A DNA stretch of 64,000 nucleotides from Begonia masoniana (Eukaryota; Streptophyta; Magnoliopsida; Cucurbitales; Begoniaceae), in NCBI GenBank assembly GCA_022432975.1, contig CM039508.1:43655646-43719645 (forward strand), read 5' to 3'. Every line of letters starts with the position of its first letter. Position 1 is the stretch's first letter. Of the stretch, positions 22,572 through 35,700 are shown one piece after another. A program made the position numbers and the translations under genes. Below the pieces are notes generated by a model. It was not told the origin of the DNA. It did not search any database and worked only from the letters and a program-made list of their open reading frames with translations.

Positions 22572-24904
22572 CTGTACAAAACACAATTCACATATAAAAC
22601 AGAAATTTATCTTCCAAGGAAATTTGTTGAGGGTGAAATAATAAGGTTAGAAGTTTCCGGATATTTATAGCAACAGGAATATGGCTCATGCGTCGGATGG
22701 AAGATTGGAATATTAACAGGAATGATGTGGCAGAATTAGTTATTGCAGCGAGTGTTCTTCTAATTAGGGGGAGGCTGATGAGTTTTATATAAGGCATGTA
22801 GTAGGGAGAAGGCATTAATATTGAATGTTGTTGCATTGCATTTTTTAGAGAGATAAAAAATAGGGTATTCTGAGGCTCTGAGTTTCCAGACTTGTAGTTA
22901 GTTTATTTAGTAGAAAACGTTTTTAGTCAACATTGTTAGTATACTCGCTGCTAGTATTTTTTCACAACTCATAACGCATCAAAATTCCACAACAATTAAG
23001 TTTTTTATGCAAGAACTATCTTATCCTCCACTTTTTTTTTATATATAATCCACCATCAGCCAAAACTTCTCATACAAAAATGAAATTTCAAAAAAAAATA
23101 ATCAAAGATGCCACTAGGCAACGGTTACAATGCATAAGCACAACGGCGTTGATACCAATGTCACATCAGTTAAGGACGTCATCTATTTTAGTTATGGACA
23201 TCAAAGAAGAAAGTGCACATAAAGCTACCACAGAATAATGAAAGGACAATGCAATTTAATTTTTTTGGCAAGTAAAATAACTAAATGGCATAGGTTGTGA
23301 GAGGTAAAAGATCATAACCATTGTGATGGCCGCCAAAAATATATAGCAATTTTTTTTAGCTCAATCAATGATTCATCCATTCTTAGTAAACACTCGATAA
23401 GTTCATAAAAACTACGGCATTTTCACAAACAAGTTAGTCAAAGTAATCAGGAAAACATGTTATGAAAATAGCCATGCAATCAAATCTAAGAAACGACATA
23501 AGCATGGCCATTAACTATTTAATTCAAAACTTACTTTCGTAAGTTTTGAAACTTCAAGGGGTAGTGAGATAGTAATGCCTGCAGAAGAATGAAATTAATA
23601 AACAAGCGAACTTGAAATGTCAAGAAATCAGTCACGTGCCTGACTTAAGATAGTTAATGTTCGATTTATCCTATGAAATCGAATCAGTCTGAATTAAAAT
23701 AGGTAGAGAATCTTAAACTTCTGACTTTATAATACTTTTTGTCAATCATAATTCATTATATTAATCGAAATGATAATTTATCAAATAGCTTCTTCAGTAT
23801 ATGGCAGTAGGAAGAGCTCGATTATACAAAGCTTGTCTACAATTTGAGATCTCGAGACAGATGTTAAAAAAGATGGACATTGTGAGAATAAGAGCCAAAG
23901 AGAAGAACTCCATGGCCACTTTGTTTCCTCCATATTCTTCTGGGTTTCAAAATATTGAGATTTCAATTTGATTTTCAAGGAAAGAAAAACAATATATGAA
24001 CATAGAGAAAAATACAAATAAAACATCAACCTCTTTGGAAATCAGCAAAAGCCTCTAATGGCATCGATCGATCTTAAGATTCTCTGCATATTTTAATTCT
24101 ATCAAGTTCGATTTCTTAGAGTAAATCGAACATTAAATTAGGGATTTCATTTTCTAGGACATTTTCATACTGGTTTAATTTGCTAACAATACATAGTTTG
24201 ATATTTGAATTGTCGAAAAAAATTGTTCGGTGTTTGAATTGAAAAACTCCTATAGTTCGATTGTTTGAATTGACAAAAAAAATTGTTCAATGTTTGAATT
24301 GAAAAACATTTCATAGTTCAATGTTTTATTTAACCTTTACTCTTTATAGTTTTAAGTGTTGTTCATTTATTTGATAAGTAACCATTAGAGGTGTTCAAAA
24401 CCTGTCTGAAATTGATAAACCGAACCAAACCCGATCAGTTTCAAAATCCCTCAAACCGACATTTGGTTCTAAAATTTGAGAACCGATAAAATTTGGTTCG
24501 CTTTTGTTTTGATATATACAAAACCGAACCGAATTATGTTTTGAAACAATAATCTATTTTTTATGTCAATGGACAATGGTTAAAAAAATAAATAAATATT
24601 GGACAAATTAAAATTTTTGATTAAATTCATACCTTCTATTTTGATAGCATTTAATATAATTAATTATATTTACTTAGCAATTTTCTTATTACAAGTAAGC
24701 AATGAAATTAAGGCTTATTGAAGATAATGAAGATTTGAAATCTAATTAATTTAATTTATAAATTATCAAATTTTATTTCTAAAATATACAATTTTTTCTT
24801 TAATTTCATTATTTATTTTGACCTTATTCCCTTCAAATGAATTCACTCATGTGTACACTTGCAAATATACATACCTAAATAGCAAAAATACATCGCTAAA
24901 TAGC
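22572..24904. other. Intergenic or decayed 5' region of the methyltransferase pseudogene
   Basis: No first exon of the methyltransferase gene was found. About 24384-24560 holds CCGAACC/GGTTCG-rich sequence starting TAGAGGTGTTCAAAACC, resembling one end of a hAT-type element but without a matching partner end. The rest is AT-rich without visible coding. Confidence 0.45.
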
Positions 24905-27157
24905 CTATAAGACATCGAGAATCAACGAATCAACGTTCAATTTATGAGCCATATTCTTCATCTGTATCGTTAACGTGTTTAATATATCGTAAACGTCTAC
25001 GACTCTCGACCGGCTTGGATCATTGGATAAAAAGTTGTGTATTCGACCGCTGATTTCGATCCAGCTACAACCGGGCTGTTTCTCCTCCTTCATCTCCCCC
25101 GTCAAAACCCGATATTTTTCCACCAAATCCCATCTCTTCGCTACGGCCTGCATGTTTGACAAGATCACATAGTTCGAAGCCTTATCCGGCTCCAGCTCCA
25201 AAATCTTCTCGGCAGCATAGTTTCCTATTTCCATATTGTGATGAAGCCTACAAGCTCCAAGCAAAGAACCCAAAATTCTAGCATTTGCCTTGCCTTTCAT
25301 ACCCTTTATTATATCTAAGGCTTCCTCTAATCGGCCTACTCGGCCGAGCAAGTCCACTATGCAAGCATAGTGCTCGGTCGAAGGATTGATCGAGTATCTA
25401 TCTATCATCATTTTTATCGATTTTAAGCCCATATCTACCAAACCTCCATGATTACATGCCGATAAGACTGAAATGAAAGTGACCTCATCAGGACTTAGGT
25501 TTCTAATTAGCATCTCTTCGAACAACTTGATGGCCAATTTCCCGTGCCCGTTTAGTGCAAATCCCGAAATCATCGAATTCCATGACACGATGTCGGGATG
25601 ACTAATATCGTTGAAAACTAAATCAGCTTCGAAGACTTCTCCACTTTTGGCATACATGGTGATCAAGGCATTGTTGACGAACAAATCATTAATGTAACCA
25701 GTCTTCACAATTAGTTGATGAAGTTGCATACCGATTTTCAAAGCGGCAAGATTTGCACAGGCGCTAAGTCCACACGCAAAAGTCGACTGGTCGGGCTTCT
25801 TTCCTTCTTTTTCCATTAATACGAAACTCTTGAGTGCGTCAAAGTAAAGTCCATTTTGTAGAAAACCCGTAATTATCGAATTCCAAGATATTAAATTTCT
25901 CTCTTTCGCCTCTTCAAAGAGCTCGAGTGCTTTATTCATGTCTCCTACCTGAGCAAAACCAACAATCATCGTGTTCCACGAAACTGCATCTTTATTACCC
26001 ATTTGTCGGAATAAGCGCAGAGCTTTGTTGACTTCGCCGGACTGAGCGTATCCTGCAATCATAGTGTTCCAACAAATTGAATCTCGAACTTTAATCCGAC
26101 TAAAAATTTCATAAGCTTCATCAATTCTATTATTTTGTATGTAGCCGGAAATCATTGTAGTTTGAGCTGCGATATTCTCGCAAGGCATCTGATTAAGAAA
26201 CTCTCTCGCCTCGTCAAGCTTTCCAACCTGGACAAACCCGCTAATTATTGTAGTCCACGAGACACAATCTCTTTCTGGCATCTCCATGAACAACTTAATT
26301 GCTTCATCGAATATATTATTTGCAATATAAGCACTCATCATAGCATTCCAAGACGCCACATTTTTAGTCTCCATAATGTCAAAGAGCCTCCGGGCCTCTT
26401 CGATTCGACCTTCTCGTGCATACCCACAAAGCATTGTAACCTGAGAGACAACATTTGGGTTTGAAATCTTCTCAAAATACCACCGAGCAGAGTCTAGATC
26501 ACCGACTCTGATAAATCCATCCACCATTAAATTCCATGAAATCACGTTTCTTTCCTCCATCTTTTCGAAAAATTGCAATCCCAATTTCATTTCGCCATTT
26601 TGCGTATAGCCTGCAAGCATCACGTTAAATGAACTAACGTTTTTAACTGGCATCTCGTCGAACAATTTCTTAGCCTCATCAAATTGCCCCTTCTTTACAT
26701 AACCCGTGATAATTGCATTCCAACACACTACATCTTGTTTATCTGTAAGCAAATCGAAAAGTTTTCTCGCCTTTTCGATTTCTCCCATACGCGTATAACA
26801 ACTAATCATCAAAGTAAAGGAATAGCTATCCCGTTGAGGCATTTTTTCGAACAAGTCACGGGCATCATCAACCTGATCATTATTCAAATACCCCGCAATC
26901 ATCGTATTCCAAGTGATCAAATTTTTGTGACGCATTGCATCAAACAGCTTGCGTGCACTTCTGATCCTACCGTTTTTGGCGTAAGTAGAGATCATAGAGT
27001 TGTACGACACAATGTTCTTTCTAGCCATTCGCGCGAAAACTCCAATGGCTTCTTCAACCCGACCCGTTTTTCCTAATTGGGTGATCTTTAGATTCTGGTT
27101 GAAAACATGGCTTCCCTTTTCACCGATCGATCTGATACCTTGTTTCATTAGTCTCAA
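24905..27157 (-). CDS. Pentatricopeptide repeat protein, PLS class with E-type C-terminus, no DYW domain
   Basis: A single-exon gene of 750 residues. PPR proteins bind organellar RNA one base per repeat; PLS-class members mostly specify C-to-U editing sites in mitochondria or chloroplasts. Residues about 35-560 form about 16 tandem repeats, many of 31-residue S type with the pattern N(I/V)(V/I)SWN(S/T)MI..(Y/F)..(N/G). Residues about 560-630 hold the usual end segment (YACIVDLLGRVGRLEEALDI). Residues about 635-730 form the E region (LLGACRLHHNMEIGNYAA, KQPGCSWIEISGRIHNF). The protein stops after LNTLTIQMKNMAHKLNVDS with no DYW deaminase, so it would need a partner in trans. Hydrophobic/basic N-terminal residues 1-25 may be an organelle-targeting peptide. 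No internal stops. Confidence 0.92.
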   Translation of the reverse strand: MRLMKQGIRSIGEKGSHVFNQNLKITQLGKTGRVEEAIGVFARMARKNIVSYNSMISTYAKNGRIRSARKLFDAMRHKNLITWNTMIAGYLNNDQVDDARDLFEKMPQRDSYSFTLMISCYTRMGEIEKARKLFDLLTDKQDVVCWNAIITGYVKKGQFDEAKKLFDEMPVKNVSSFNVMLAGYTQNGEMKLGLQFFEKMEERNVISWNLMVDGFIRVGDLDSARWYFEKISNPNVVSQVTMLCGYAREGRIEEARRLFDIMETKNVASWNAMMSAYIANNIFDEAIKLFMEMPERDCVSWTTIISGFVQVGKLDEAREFLNQMPCENIAAQTTMISGYIQNNRIDEAYEIFSRIKVRDSICWNTMIAGYAQSGEVNKALRLFRQMGNKDAVSWNTMIVGFAQVGDMNKALELFEEAKERNLISWNSIITGFLQNGLYFDALKSFVLMEKEGKKPDQSTFACGLSACANLAALKIGMQLHQLIVKTGYINDLFVNNALITMYAKSGEVFEADLVFNDISHPDIVSWNSMISGFALNGHGKLAIKLFEEMLIRNLSPDEVTFISVLSACNHGGLVDMGLKSIKMMIDRYSINPSTEHYACIVDLLGRVGRLEEALDIIKGMKGKANARILGSLLGACRLHHNMEIGNYAAEKILELEPDKASNYVILSNMQAVAKRWDLVEKYRVLTGEMKEEKQPGCSWIEISGRIHNFLSNDPSRSRVVDVYDILNTLTIQMKNMAHKLNVDSLILDVL

Positions 27158-27954
27158 ACTCGACGATACACAAACTGTTCAAAATTTACTTCTCCTCGAA
27201 CATTACTTTCCCACGAATAGATCTTATGGAGCTACAATACAGTCAAGAAGCTGATGTTTCTTCTTCTCATGGATCAGTGAATAATCTTCAGTATAAAATA
27301 TGGATCATAGCTATAACTTTCTACAGAACTGCGTCGCACTTCGCTAACTTTTCCAAGTAATCCAATTTCACGTAAAAGATTTTGAAAAGAATTTCTTTTA
27401 GTTCTTCTACTCTCCAAAGCGGAAAAAACTGGGACTTTTTTTTTCGTTGAATTTTTGCAAAATAATTATAGCTAATTTATAATTTAACCTTTTTTTTTCA
27501 AAATAATAAACTTTTTATAAAATTATTCTTTTAATTTCTTTCTAATAATATTATGATTCATATTTTTAAGTAAACTAAGCTCGGTTACATACAATACATA
27601 CAAGACACGGACGTATCAAAAATTACATTTTTTAGGACAATTCATAATTCTAAACTTTTAATAATTCAAATAAAAACTAATTAAAAGATATAAATTATAT
27701 AACTAAACAAAGAATGTTGTTACGTTATTTGAGTTTTGAAAAAAAAAAAGACAGAATGAAATATACTTTCAATATTTTTACTATACGTGTGTACTCTCAA
27801 ATGAGTAGAAATGTTGCATTGAGAGATCTGGAGAAAAAGAAGTTTTGGAATTAGAAAACCGTAAATTTACGCATCAACAACCTAAATGGAGACTATAGTG
27901 ATGCACCATACTATCTTAATGCCAATATTACCAAGTAATTATAACGCAAAAGTT
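27158..27954. other. Intergenic upstream of the PPR gene
   Basis: Includes the PPR promoter side. AT-rich with several A- and T-runs; no repeat with recognisable ends and no further coding region seen. Confidence 0.45.
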
Positions 27955-27969
27955 AATTTGAAGAAAAAA

Positions 27970-28490
27970 TAATGTACCATGTTGGCAATTAGTGCTAAAT
28001 TAAATAAGCATGTGACAAACAAAATTTATTGAAGGAGAAAAAAAGACTGATTAATATGCAAGAGAATATAACTTTTTCACAAGTTACTCGATGAAAAGCC
28101 CAAAAAAAAAAAAGAGTTCAAAATTATGATAAAGAAATTATTTACATGTTGATCTTTCTTTCATGTTTTGCATGCACAGTTGCAACATTGAGAGGTTTGC
28201 TTAATAAAATTTTCCATTTATATTGAAGAGCAATGTACCATGTTGGCAATTAATGCTAAATTAAATAAGCATGTGACGAACAAAATTTATTGAAAGAGAA
28301 AAAGAGACTGATTAATATGCAAGAGAATATAACTTCTTCGTAAGTTACTCGATGAAAAGCCCAAAAAAAAAAGTTCAAAATTATGATAAAGAAATTATTT
28401 GTATGTTGATCTTTCTTTCGTGTTTTGCATGCACAGTTGTAATATTGAGAGGTTTGCTTAATAAAATTTTCTATTTATATTGAAAAGCAA
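27970..28490. repeat. Two tandem copies of a 261-bp segment
   Basis: AATGTACCATGTTGGCAATT starts at 27971 and again at 28232, and the following about 255 bp match with scattered substitutions (for example CACAAG/CGTAAG and TTTACATG/TTTGTATG). The segment contains no coding pattern. It is a simple tandem duplication older than the 212-bp one at 57971. Confidence 0.9.
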
Positions 28491-28798
28491 ACATCTGTGA
28501 ATAAGTAATAATATATTGATTCATATTTTTGTTAAAAAAAAAGATTGAAAGTTTTGAAAGAGTAATATAATACAAGTCATATAATTAAAGAATTGACAAC
28601 GTAAGAAATCTTTTCATAAGAGGATAATGACACAAATTTGCTATTAGGGTTCTGAATAATCTACAAAAATTTGTAAAACAAATGATTTCATGACAAGCGA
28701 ATGGCAAGAAAATGCCAAATTACCTAAACTTTCTCTTACTTTGCAAGAGGTGATTGCGCCATATGGAGAGAAGAAATTCACTAGCTTAGAGATATTTC

Positions 28799-29060
28799 TG
28801 TAACGACCTGTCCTTTTCACCGGTCTTTTTTTTATGCAGACGCACCGCTATCCGGGTCTAGATCCAGTATGTGGATAAGCCGTATTCATGATCTTCTTCC
28901 TCCTGGACATGGAGTTTTTGCTCTCCTAGTGATTTGAACCCTGATCTCCAGGTAATGACTAAGAGTTCCCCATCACTAATAACACTTGGGCTACTTATGT
29001 AACGACTTACCTCTTTTACCGGTCTTTTTCCTATATGAACGCACCGCCATCCGGACTTCT
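28799..29060. repeat. TGTAACGAC element remnant with tRNA-like promoter on the minus strand
   Basis: TGTAACGACC..ACCGGTCTTTTT followed by GACGCACCGC starts at 28799 and a diverged copy starts at 28998, so two direct repeats lie 199 bp apart. Between them, on the minus strand, TAGCCCAAGTGTTA (28992-28979) and GGGTTCAAATC (28942-28932) resemble tRNA A and B boxes at tRNA-like spacing. The same arrangement is seen in the 419-bp element at 41505. It could be a truncated small LTR element; no target duplication found. Confidence 0.5.
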
Positions 29061-29204
29061 TACTTATATAGAATAAATTCAAATTATAAGGATTAAAACA
29101 CATTATATCGGAATAATTATTTATTAATTTTTTGGAGGTTTATTAGCATGACACATGATGACACTGCCAGACGTCTCCTTGTCCGCCACGTGTAAATTTC
29201 AATA

Positions 29205-29223
29205 CGTGGCATTGTTTCATTGG
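29205..29223 (-). promoter_or_regulatory. ER-stress response element (ERSE) of HSP70-17
   Basis: On the minus strand the site reads CCAAT, nine bases, CCACG, an exact match to ERSE-I (CCAAT-N9-CCACG). In plants this element is bound by bZIP28/bZIP60 with NF-Y during the unfolded protein response. A G-box-like CCACGTG lies just upstream at about 29186, and a TATA box (TATAAAA) at 29276. Its place in front of an ER chaperone gene makes function likely. Confidence 0.82.
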
Positions 29224-29275
29224 TAAATGCCATTATTCCTAAAGAATCTTCTCTAAACCTCCGGTCTGTGCCTAC

Positions 29276-29282
29276 TATAAAA
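29276..29282 (+). promoter_or_regulatory. TATA box of HSP70-17
   Basis: TATAAAA, 53 bp downstream of the ERSE and about 480 bp before the start codon. A transcription start near 29305 would give a long 5'UTR of about 450 nt, possibly containing an intron. Confidence 0.6.
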
Positions 29283-29762
29283 CCCAAACCAAAACGAAAA
29301 TTTGCTGTTCAAATCCGCAGTGAACAGAGCTCTTCTTTCTTGCGAATTTTTTCTAGACCTTTCTCGTCAACCGAAGTAGCTTCGACGTCACTACCGGACT
29401 ATGCGATTTCGAGCTCTGCGTTATTGGTTAATCTCTTCTCTATCGAATTTTCTTCGACTCGCTCTCTCCTTCTCTCGTTAGATTTCTGAATAGGAAGAGA
29501 GTTACCGAAACTTGATCCAAATTGCGGTAGATTTTACATTGTTTAGCTTTGTGCGACGTGCAGTTTATTTTTTTCTTTTCCGAAATTTAGACGCTTGCTG
29601 GGAGCGGTTCTGTGTCTTTACCTGAGAAGAATAGTTTTGGTTTCCAATTTTTCTTTTTTTCCGCTCGTTGTGTTTTCCCGTAATCTGAGGAGGCGGAAGT
29701 GCTTAGTTATCTGTTCTGATTTTCTTTTTTTGTGCTGTTCGGACAGAGTTGAAGGTCGCTAG

Positions 29763-32700
29763 ATGGCATCTATCTTGATCAAACTAGTTCTATTGCTATC
29801 TGCGGTGTTCCTCGTTTTCTCTCCGTCAGAATCTGCCGTCTCTAGTATAGATCTAGGTTCAGAATGGGTAAAAGTTGCTGTCGTAAATTTGAAACCTGGA
29901 CAGAGTCCAATTTCAATCGCGATTAATGAAATGTCAAAGCGTAAATCCCCAGCTCTTGTTGCATTCCACTCAGAGAGTCGCCTAATCGGGGAAGAAGCGG
30001 CTGGACTTGTTGCCAGGTACCCTAACAAGGTCTATTCACAGGTCAGGGACATGATTGGAAAGCCCTATAATTACATTAAAAATTATATTGACTCAATGTA
30101 CTTGCCATTCGATATCACGGAAGACTCTAGGGGCAGTATTAGTTTCAAAATTGACGATGGCGCAACTACTTATTCAGTGGAGGAATTGCTGTCAATGATA
30201 TTGGGCTACGCGGCAAATTTAGCAGAATTTCATTCCAAAGTGCCAGTGAAAGACGCTGTGATCACAGTGCCACCCTACTTTGGACAAGCTGAAAGAAGAG
30301 GATTGCTTCAAGCAGCGAAGTTAGCAGGAATTAATGTTCTTTCATTGACTAACGAGCATTCAGGTGCAGCTTTACAATATGGAATTGATAAGGATTTTTC
30401 AAATGGATCAAGGTATGTTATATTCTATGATATGGGTTCGAGCAGTACTTATGCAGCGTTGGTGTATTACTCTGCTTACCCGTCCAAAGAGTTCGGGAAA
30501 TCAGTGTCAATCAATCAATTTCAGGTAAAATGAATCTTATCAAGTTGATACAATTGGGCAGTAAGAATCTTGTGCATTTTATTTAAATATTCCGAAACTG
30601 CTAATGATGCCAAAGGTTTTCTATGCATTGCTGGTGCAGAGAAAACATTAGTTAATTTTTTTATCGTTTATACTTTTGGAAAGAATCACAACGGATCTTT
30701 TCAAATGTGTGATTTATAATATGTTATAACATGCCCACATGATTTGTCAAATGATATCTGTGATTCACTCCTCATTAGTTCCAGCAACGTTCACACACCT
30801 GTGTTAATTTTCTAACAACTGTCATTACTTTTTAAGAAAATTCTCTGATAGATGATTTTTTTTTTTTTCGTATGAACTTTTAGGAGTGTGAGTTTTAGCA
30901 TGTTCTTTATGGCAATGGCTTTAGGTGGTTAATCCTTTACTGACTTGATTTGTATGATACAAATTTCTCCAAAAATTTTTTACTTCTCAGATACTTTGTA
31001 CTGTTAGCTTCACTAACTAGTCAGTGTCATTGATATTAACTTCTTTGTACTATTCATAGTCTGTTGCAGTAATACATGTAACTTATGATTTATAACCAAC
31101 TATTGCTGTTTCACATCAACCTTTGTGTCAACGACACAAATATTCTATTTTGTATGTCGTGTTCCTACTATGAGATGTATTGTCTGCAGGTAAAGGACGT
31201 AAGATGGAACTCAGAGCTTGGGGGTCAGAATATGGAGTTACGGTTGGTGGAGTACTTTGCTGATGAGTTCAATAAACAAGTTGGAAATGGAGTTGATGTG
31301 AGGAAGTCTCCGAAGGCTATGGCTAAGTTGAAGAAACAAGTAAAACGTACCAAGGAAATTTTAAGTGCAAATACAGTGGCTCCTATATCTGTTGAATCAC
31401 TGTATGATGACCGGGATTTCAGGTAAAGGTGGTATAATTTGATTTTGTACATGATGTCCACTGTGTTTCTACATGCTGCGGCCTGAACCTGGATTCTTTG
31501 AGTCAAATTAGGGTCTTTTTTTTTTTTTTTTTTTTTTAAATCAAAGGAATATGTTTATTTCAGGAGCACGATAACAAGAGAGAAGTTTGAAGCCCTTAGT
31601 GAAGATCTGTGGGAGGAATCTTTGTCTCCATTGAAGGAAGTGCTAAAGCATTCAGGCGTGCAGATTGAAGAGATCTATGCAGTGGAGCTGATAGGAGGTG
31701 CTACTAGGGTCCCGAAATTGCAGGTATCTTTATTCCTTTATTAGAGGCTACCTTTTGACTTGTGAAATTTGAATGCGGGAAGAATCAATTGCTTTGAACT
31801 GCTAGCTATGAGTGATCTATATGTTCTATGAAATAAATCTGAGAACAGTTATTATGAGTTAAATGTTGTCTCCATCTGCTCCTTCGTCTTATTCTTCTCT
31901 TCTTATAAGGATGATCCTCCCACTGCCATTTATGTCTTTAAAATTTAGTCACGTTAAAAATTAATGTTGGTTTAAGCTTGATTGGGAATCAGCCCCATAT
32001 TATTTGTTCATTTCTCTAGAAGTTCCTCTACATTTGGCTTCTTGCTGAAATTTTGGAGTTTCTGGGTTTTTTTAAGTTAGTATTTTCTGAATGTTTTTTA
32101 AGAATTCCATCTACCGTTGCTATTGTTCAAGTACCTATGCATGTAAGTTCACTAATGACTAGAAAAAACAAATTAGAGTCATGTATACCAATCTTTGCTT
32201 CACAAAAGGGTTGTGCACCAACAGTTGTTATTTAATGTTAGAGTCAGCTTATTTGTTTCTCTTTTTGAGTCTAAAAAAATGTTAAGAAATGTTTCTTAAC
32301 TGCTACAGGCTAAGCTTCAAGAGTTTATTGGAAAGAAGGAACTTGGTAGGCATTTGGATGCTGATGAAGCTGTCGTCCTTGGTGCATCATTGCATGCTGC
32401 TAATATAAGTGATGGAATTAAGTTGAATCGCAAGCTTGGAATGGTTGATGGTTCTCCTTATGGATTTCTTGTCGAGTTGCATGGAGCTCATCTTCTTAAA
32501 GATGAGAGCAGTACGGAGTTACTGGTGCAGCGGATGAAAAAGCTACCCAGTAAGGTAACTAATGATCCCCCTATGTTCTAGTTGGTGATATTTAACTGAT
32601 GCTCCCAAGTGAAATTTTGTTTGTAGTACTAACTGTTTTAAATTTGTATGCCAACAGATGTTTAGATCTATTATCCATGATAAGGATTTTGAAGTTTCAC

Positions 32701-35700
32701 TGTCCTACAAGAGTGATGATTGTTTACCACCTGGTGTTAACTCCCCAGTGTTTGCTCGATATGCTATATATGGGTTGACAGACACAAATGAAAAGTAAGA
32801 TTAAGTTCATATAACTCTTTGATTTGATCCTTCTACTGTTGTTTGAATAGTGGACAAAATTATCATTCATTTTGTATTACACTAAATGATTTGACACAAT
32901 TTTACTGTTTGTTTTATGTTTAATGCATTCCTTAGGTATGCCTCTCGGAACTTGTCCTCCCCCATTAAAACAAATCTGCATTTTGTGCTCGATAGAAGTG
33001 CAGTCCTGTCTTTGGATCGAGCAGACGCCGTTGTTGAAATTTCAGAGTGGGTTGAAGTACCTAAAAAGAATCTTACTGTCGAGAACTCAACTGTTTCTTC
33101 CCTCAACATATCAGTTGAGACTGGCTCGACAAATACTTTGGAAGAAAAAACTAAGAACTTGAGCATTGAAGATGATGGAGTTGTTAACATAAGCAACTCT
33201 CATACAGAGGAACAGAATTCTGCAGAATTTGTAATTGAGAAGAAGCTGAAGAAGCGAACCTTTAGGATTCCTCTGAAGGTACTAACCTGCTATTATGAAG
33301 TGTGCTCTTAAATCGTATAATCTATATGTATCATTCTATGTCTCTTGGATTGGTGATTCACGTGTTTTTCATCAACCTTTAGGTTGTTGAAAAAACCATT
33401 GGGCCCGGAATGCCGCTGTCTAAAGAATCTCTTGCTGAAATTAAACAAAAATTAGATGTTCTAGATAAGAAGGATGCAGAGCGACGAAGAACTGCAGAGC
33501 TTAAAAATAACTTGGAAGGATACATATATGCCACTAAAGAGAAGGTTGGAACTCTAGATGTCTTTTGAGTTTTATTTGTTGAGAATAGATTCATTTATAA
33601 GTTACTTGCTATAAATTTGCTAATATTAATTTTAATTGATGTGTCACTATAGCTTTTACTCCATCAGATGAAAAATGTCCTTTTGATACTTGTGATATTC
33701 TCCACTCTTTTTGCATAAGATAGCTTCATCTTTGGTCTTTTCTGACTTGGTTTTGCTCTTATTTACTTCAATTTGTCATATGCCATTGTTGAAGCAATGA
33801 GTCGCAGTTTATTGGTGCGTGCTCAATTCTGACTTGTTTAACTTTGACTTTACAATATAGATAGTGATTTTTTTATATTCTGCTAAATATTAGAAGGGTG
33901 ACCAACATAATGATATTTCTACCTTTCAAGCATAAGATTTTTTTTTTTCCTTTTTTATGATTTTAAAATTTGGCACTTTTACTAAAAATATTTGTATTAT
34001 AAACGTCCGTACGTGGATATCCTTTTTGTGTTATCTTTGTGATAAATTTACTCTTCATATTAAGGAAGGTGCTTTGGTGAACTCAAAAGAAATTTGATTG
34101 GTGGTCAAATTTAGTCGGTCTCATTATATATGAGTGTATTTATAAGCAAGAAGAAGCAGGTTTTCTTTTAAAACGTGAAAGCATGCATGATTTAACCGTA
34201 CTTAATTTGTAGTCTATTTCTCACATAACTTGTGTACAAAATTTGTCATCTTCCTTTTTTTTTTGTTGTATTTGATTTGCAAACCTATTGCAATATTCTT
34301 TTGGACATTTTTATCAACTTTTTTATATATTCTGTTTCTTGCCGTTCTTTTTTTAATGGCTTTTTTGTCTGATTCGTTACACCAGCTCGAAACATCTGAG
34401 GAATTTGAGAAGATTTCTACCACTGAGGAACGTCTGGTCTTCAATGAAAAACTTGATGAGGTAATATTTGTTGTGGGTGGGTGGGTGGGTGGGAAGACAG
34501 TTGGGCTGGGTATAACAAGGTTTTGTTACAGTGTAGCTGATTTCCACTAGTCCTTTAGGTGCAAGAATGGCTCTATACAGATGGTGAAGATGCTTCTGCT
34601 GTGGAGTTTCAAGAGCGTCTAGATAAACTAAATGTCTTGGGTGAACCAATCTTCTTCAGGTTTGTTTTATTTCATAGTGAACTTGAGATTATTGAGCTAG
34701 GGAACCTTTACTATTTGATGCAACTTTCAGAAAAATTCAATGCTGTATTCTCATTTTTTTTTTGTAGATTGAAGGAATTATCTGCAAGACCTGATGCTGT
34801 CAAAAAAACTCGCAGATACCTCGCTGAGCTGCAACAGGTACCAAAATCTTGTTTACCGTTGATGAATCTGTATAAAACTTTTATACTTGACTGGGTAGTC
34901 AAACACTCGATGATATGGTTGCATCAGTTTGAAATTTAAAATTTGAAACTTGCGTCAATCTTATGGAAATGCAATTATGCACTTATAGTTAATTATACAA
35001 AATACAATCAGTTACCCTTTTTTACTCGTCGATTAGCTGCTGATATGTCTGGCGTTAGAACCAAGCAAGAGCACACCCAGCTACTCCTTTATACAGAAGA
35101 GTTCTGATTCATCCGACCAAACTAATTTCTGGGGAAGGAAATATAAAGATTCAAATTGGTATTAGAGAAAGTAGGAAAAATTTGGCATTAGTTTGGCGTT
35201 TTGAATGAAATAACTACCTTTTGGCATATTACGTGATTTATAGCTTATGGTTATTTAGCTTATATGCTTTAAAGTTTTAGTTGATGACTTTGTGATACCT
35301 GTTGTAGTTTTAATGGCATTTATGTATGAATTTTCAACTTTGCAGATTGTAGACAACTGGAATTCAAAAAAACCTTGGATTCCAAAAGATAGAATTGATG
35401 AGGTACTTTATCAGACATGCATAGTTATTTTTGTTTTTGGGGAATGTATGTTTAATTGTGACATTTTTTATACACGTGGTTTGTTTTTAGGTTAAGGGAG
35501 ACGCTAGCAAGCTAGAGTCTTGGTTGGATGATAAGGAAGCTCATCAGAAAAAGTATGTTCTCTGTCTATTTTGGTCGTAGTTCTTTGGCATTTCTAATTT
35601 TGTCCATATTTTTCACGTAAAGTAGTATGACTAGTGCTGGAATTTCAGGGGTCTATGCTCGTTTTAAGGATCTAATGATAACATTATAATGAACTTAGTG

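Noticed and set aside
23781..24029. 82-codon minus-strand frame as first exon of the methyltransferase
   Set aside because: Composition is that of AT-rich noncoding DNA and it lacks the conserved N-terminal motifs of the family.
26135..27076. Plus-strand frames of 109-130 codons under the PPR gene
   Set aside because: Antisense shadows of the repeat-coding strand, with no independent coding evidence.
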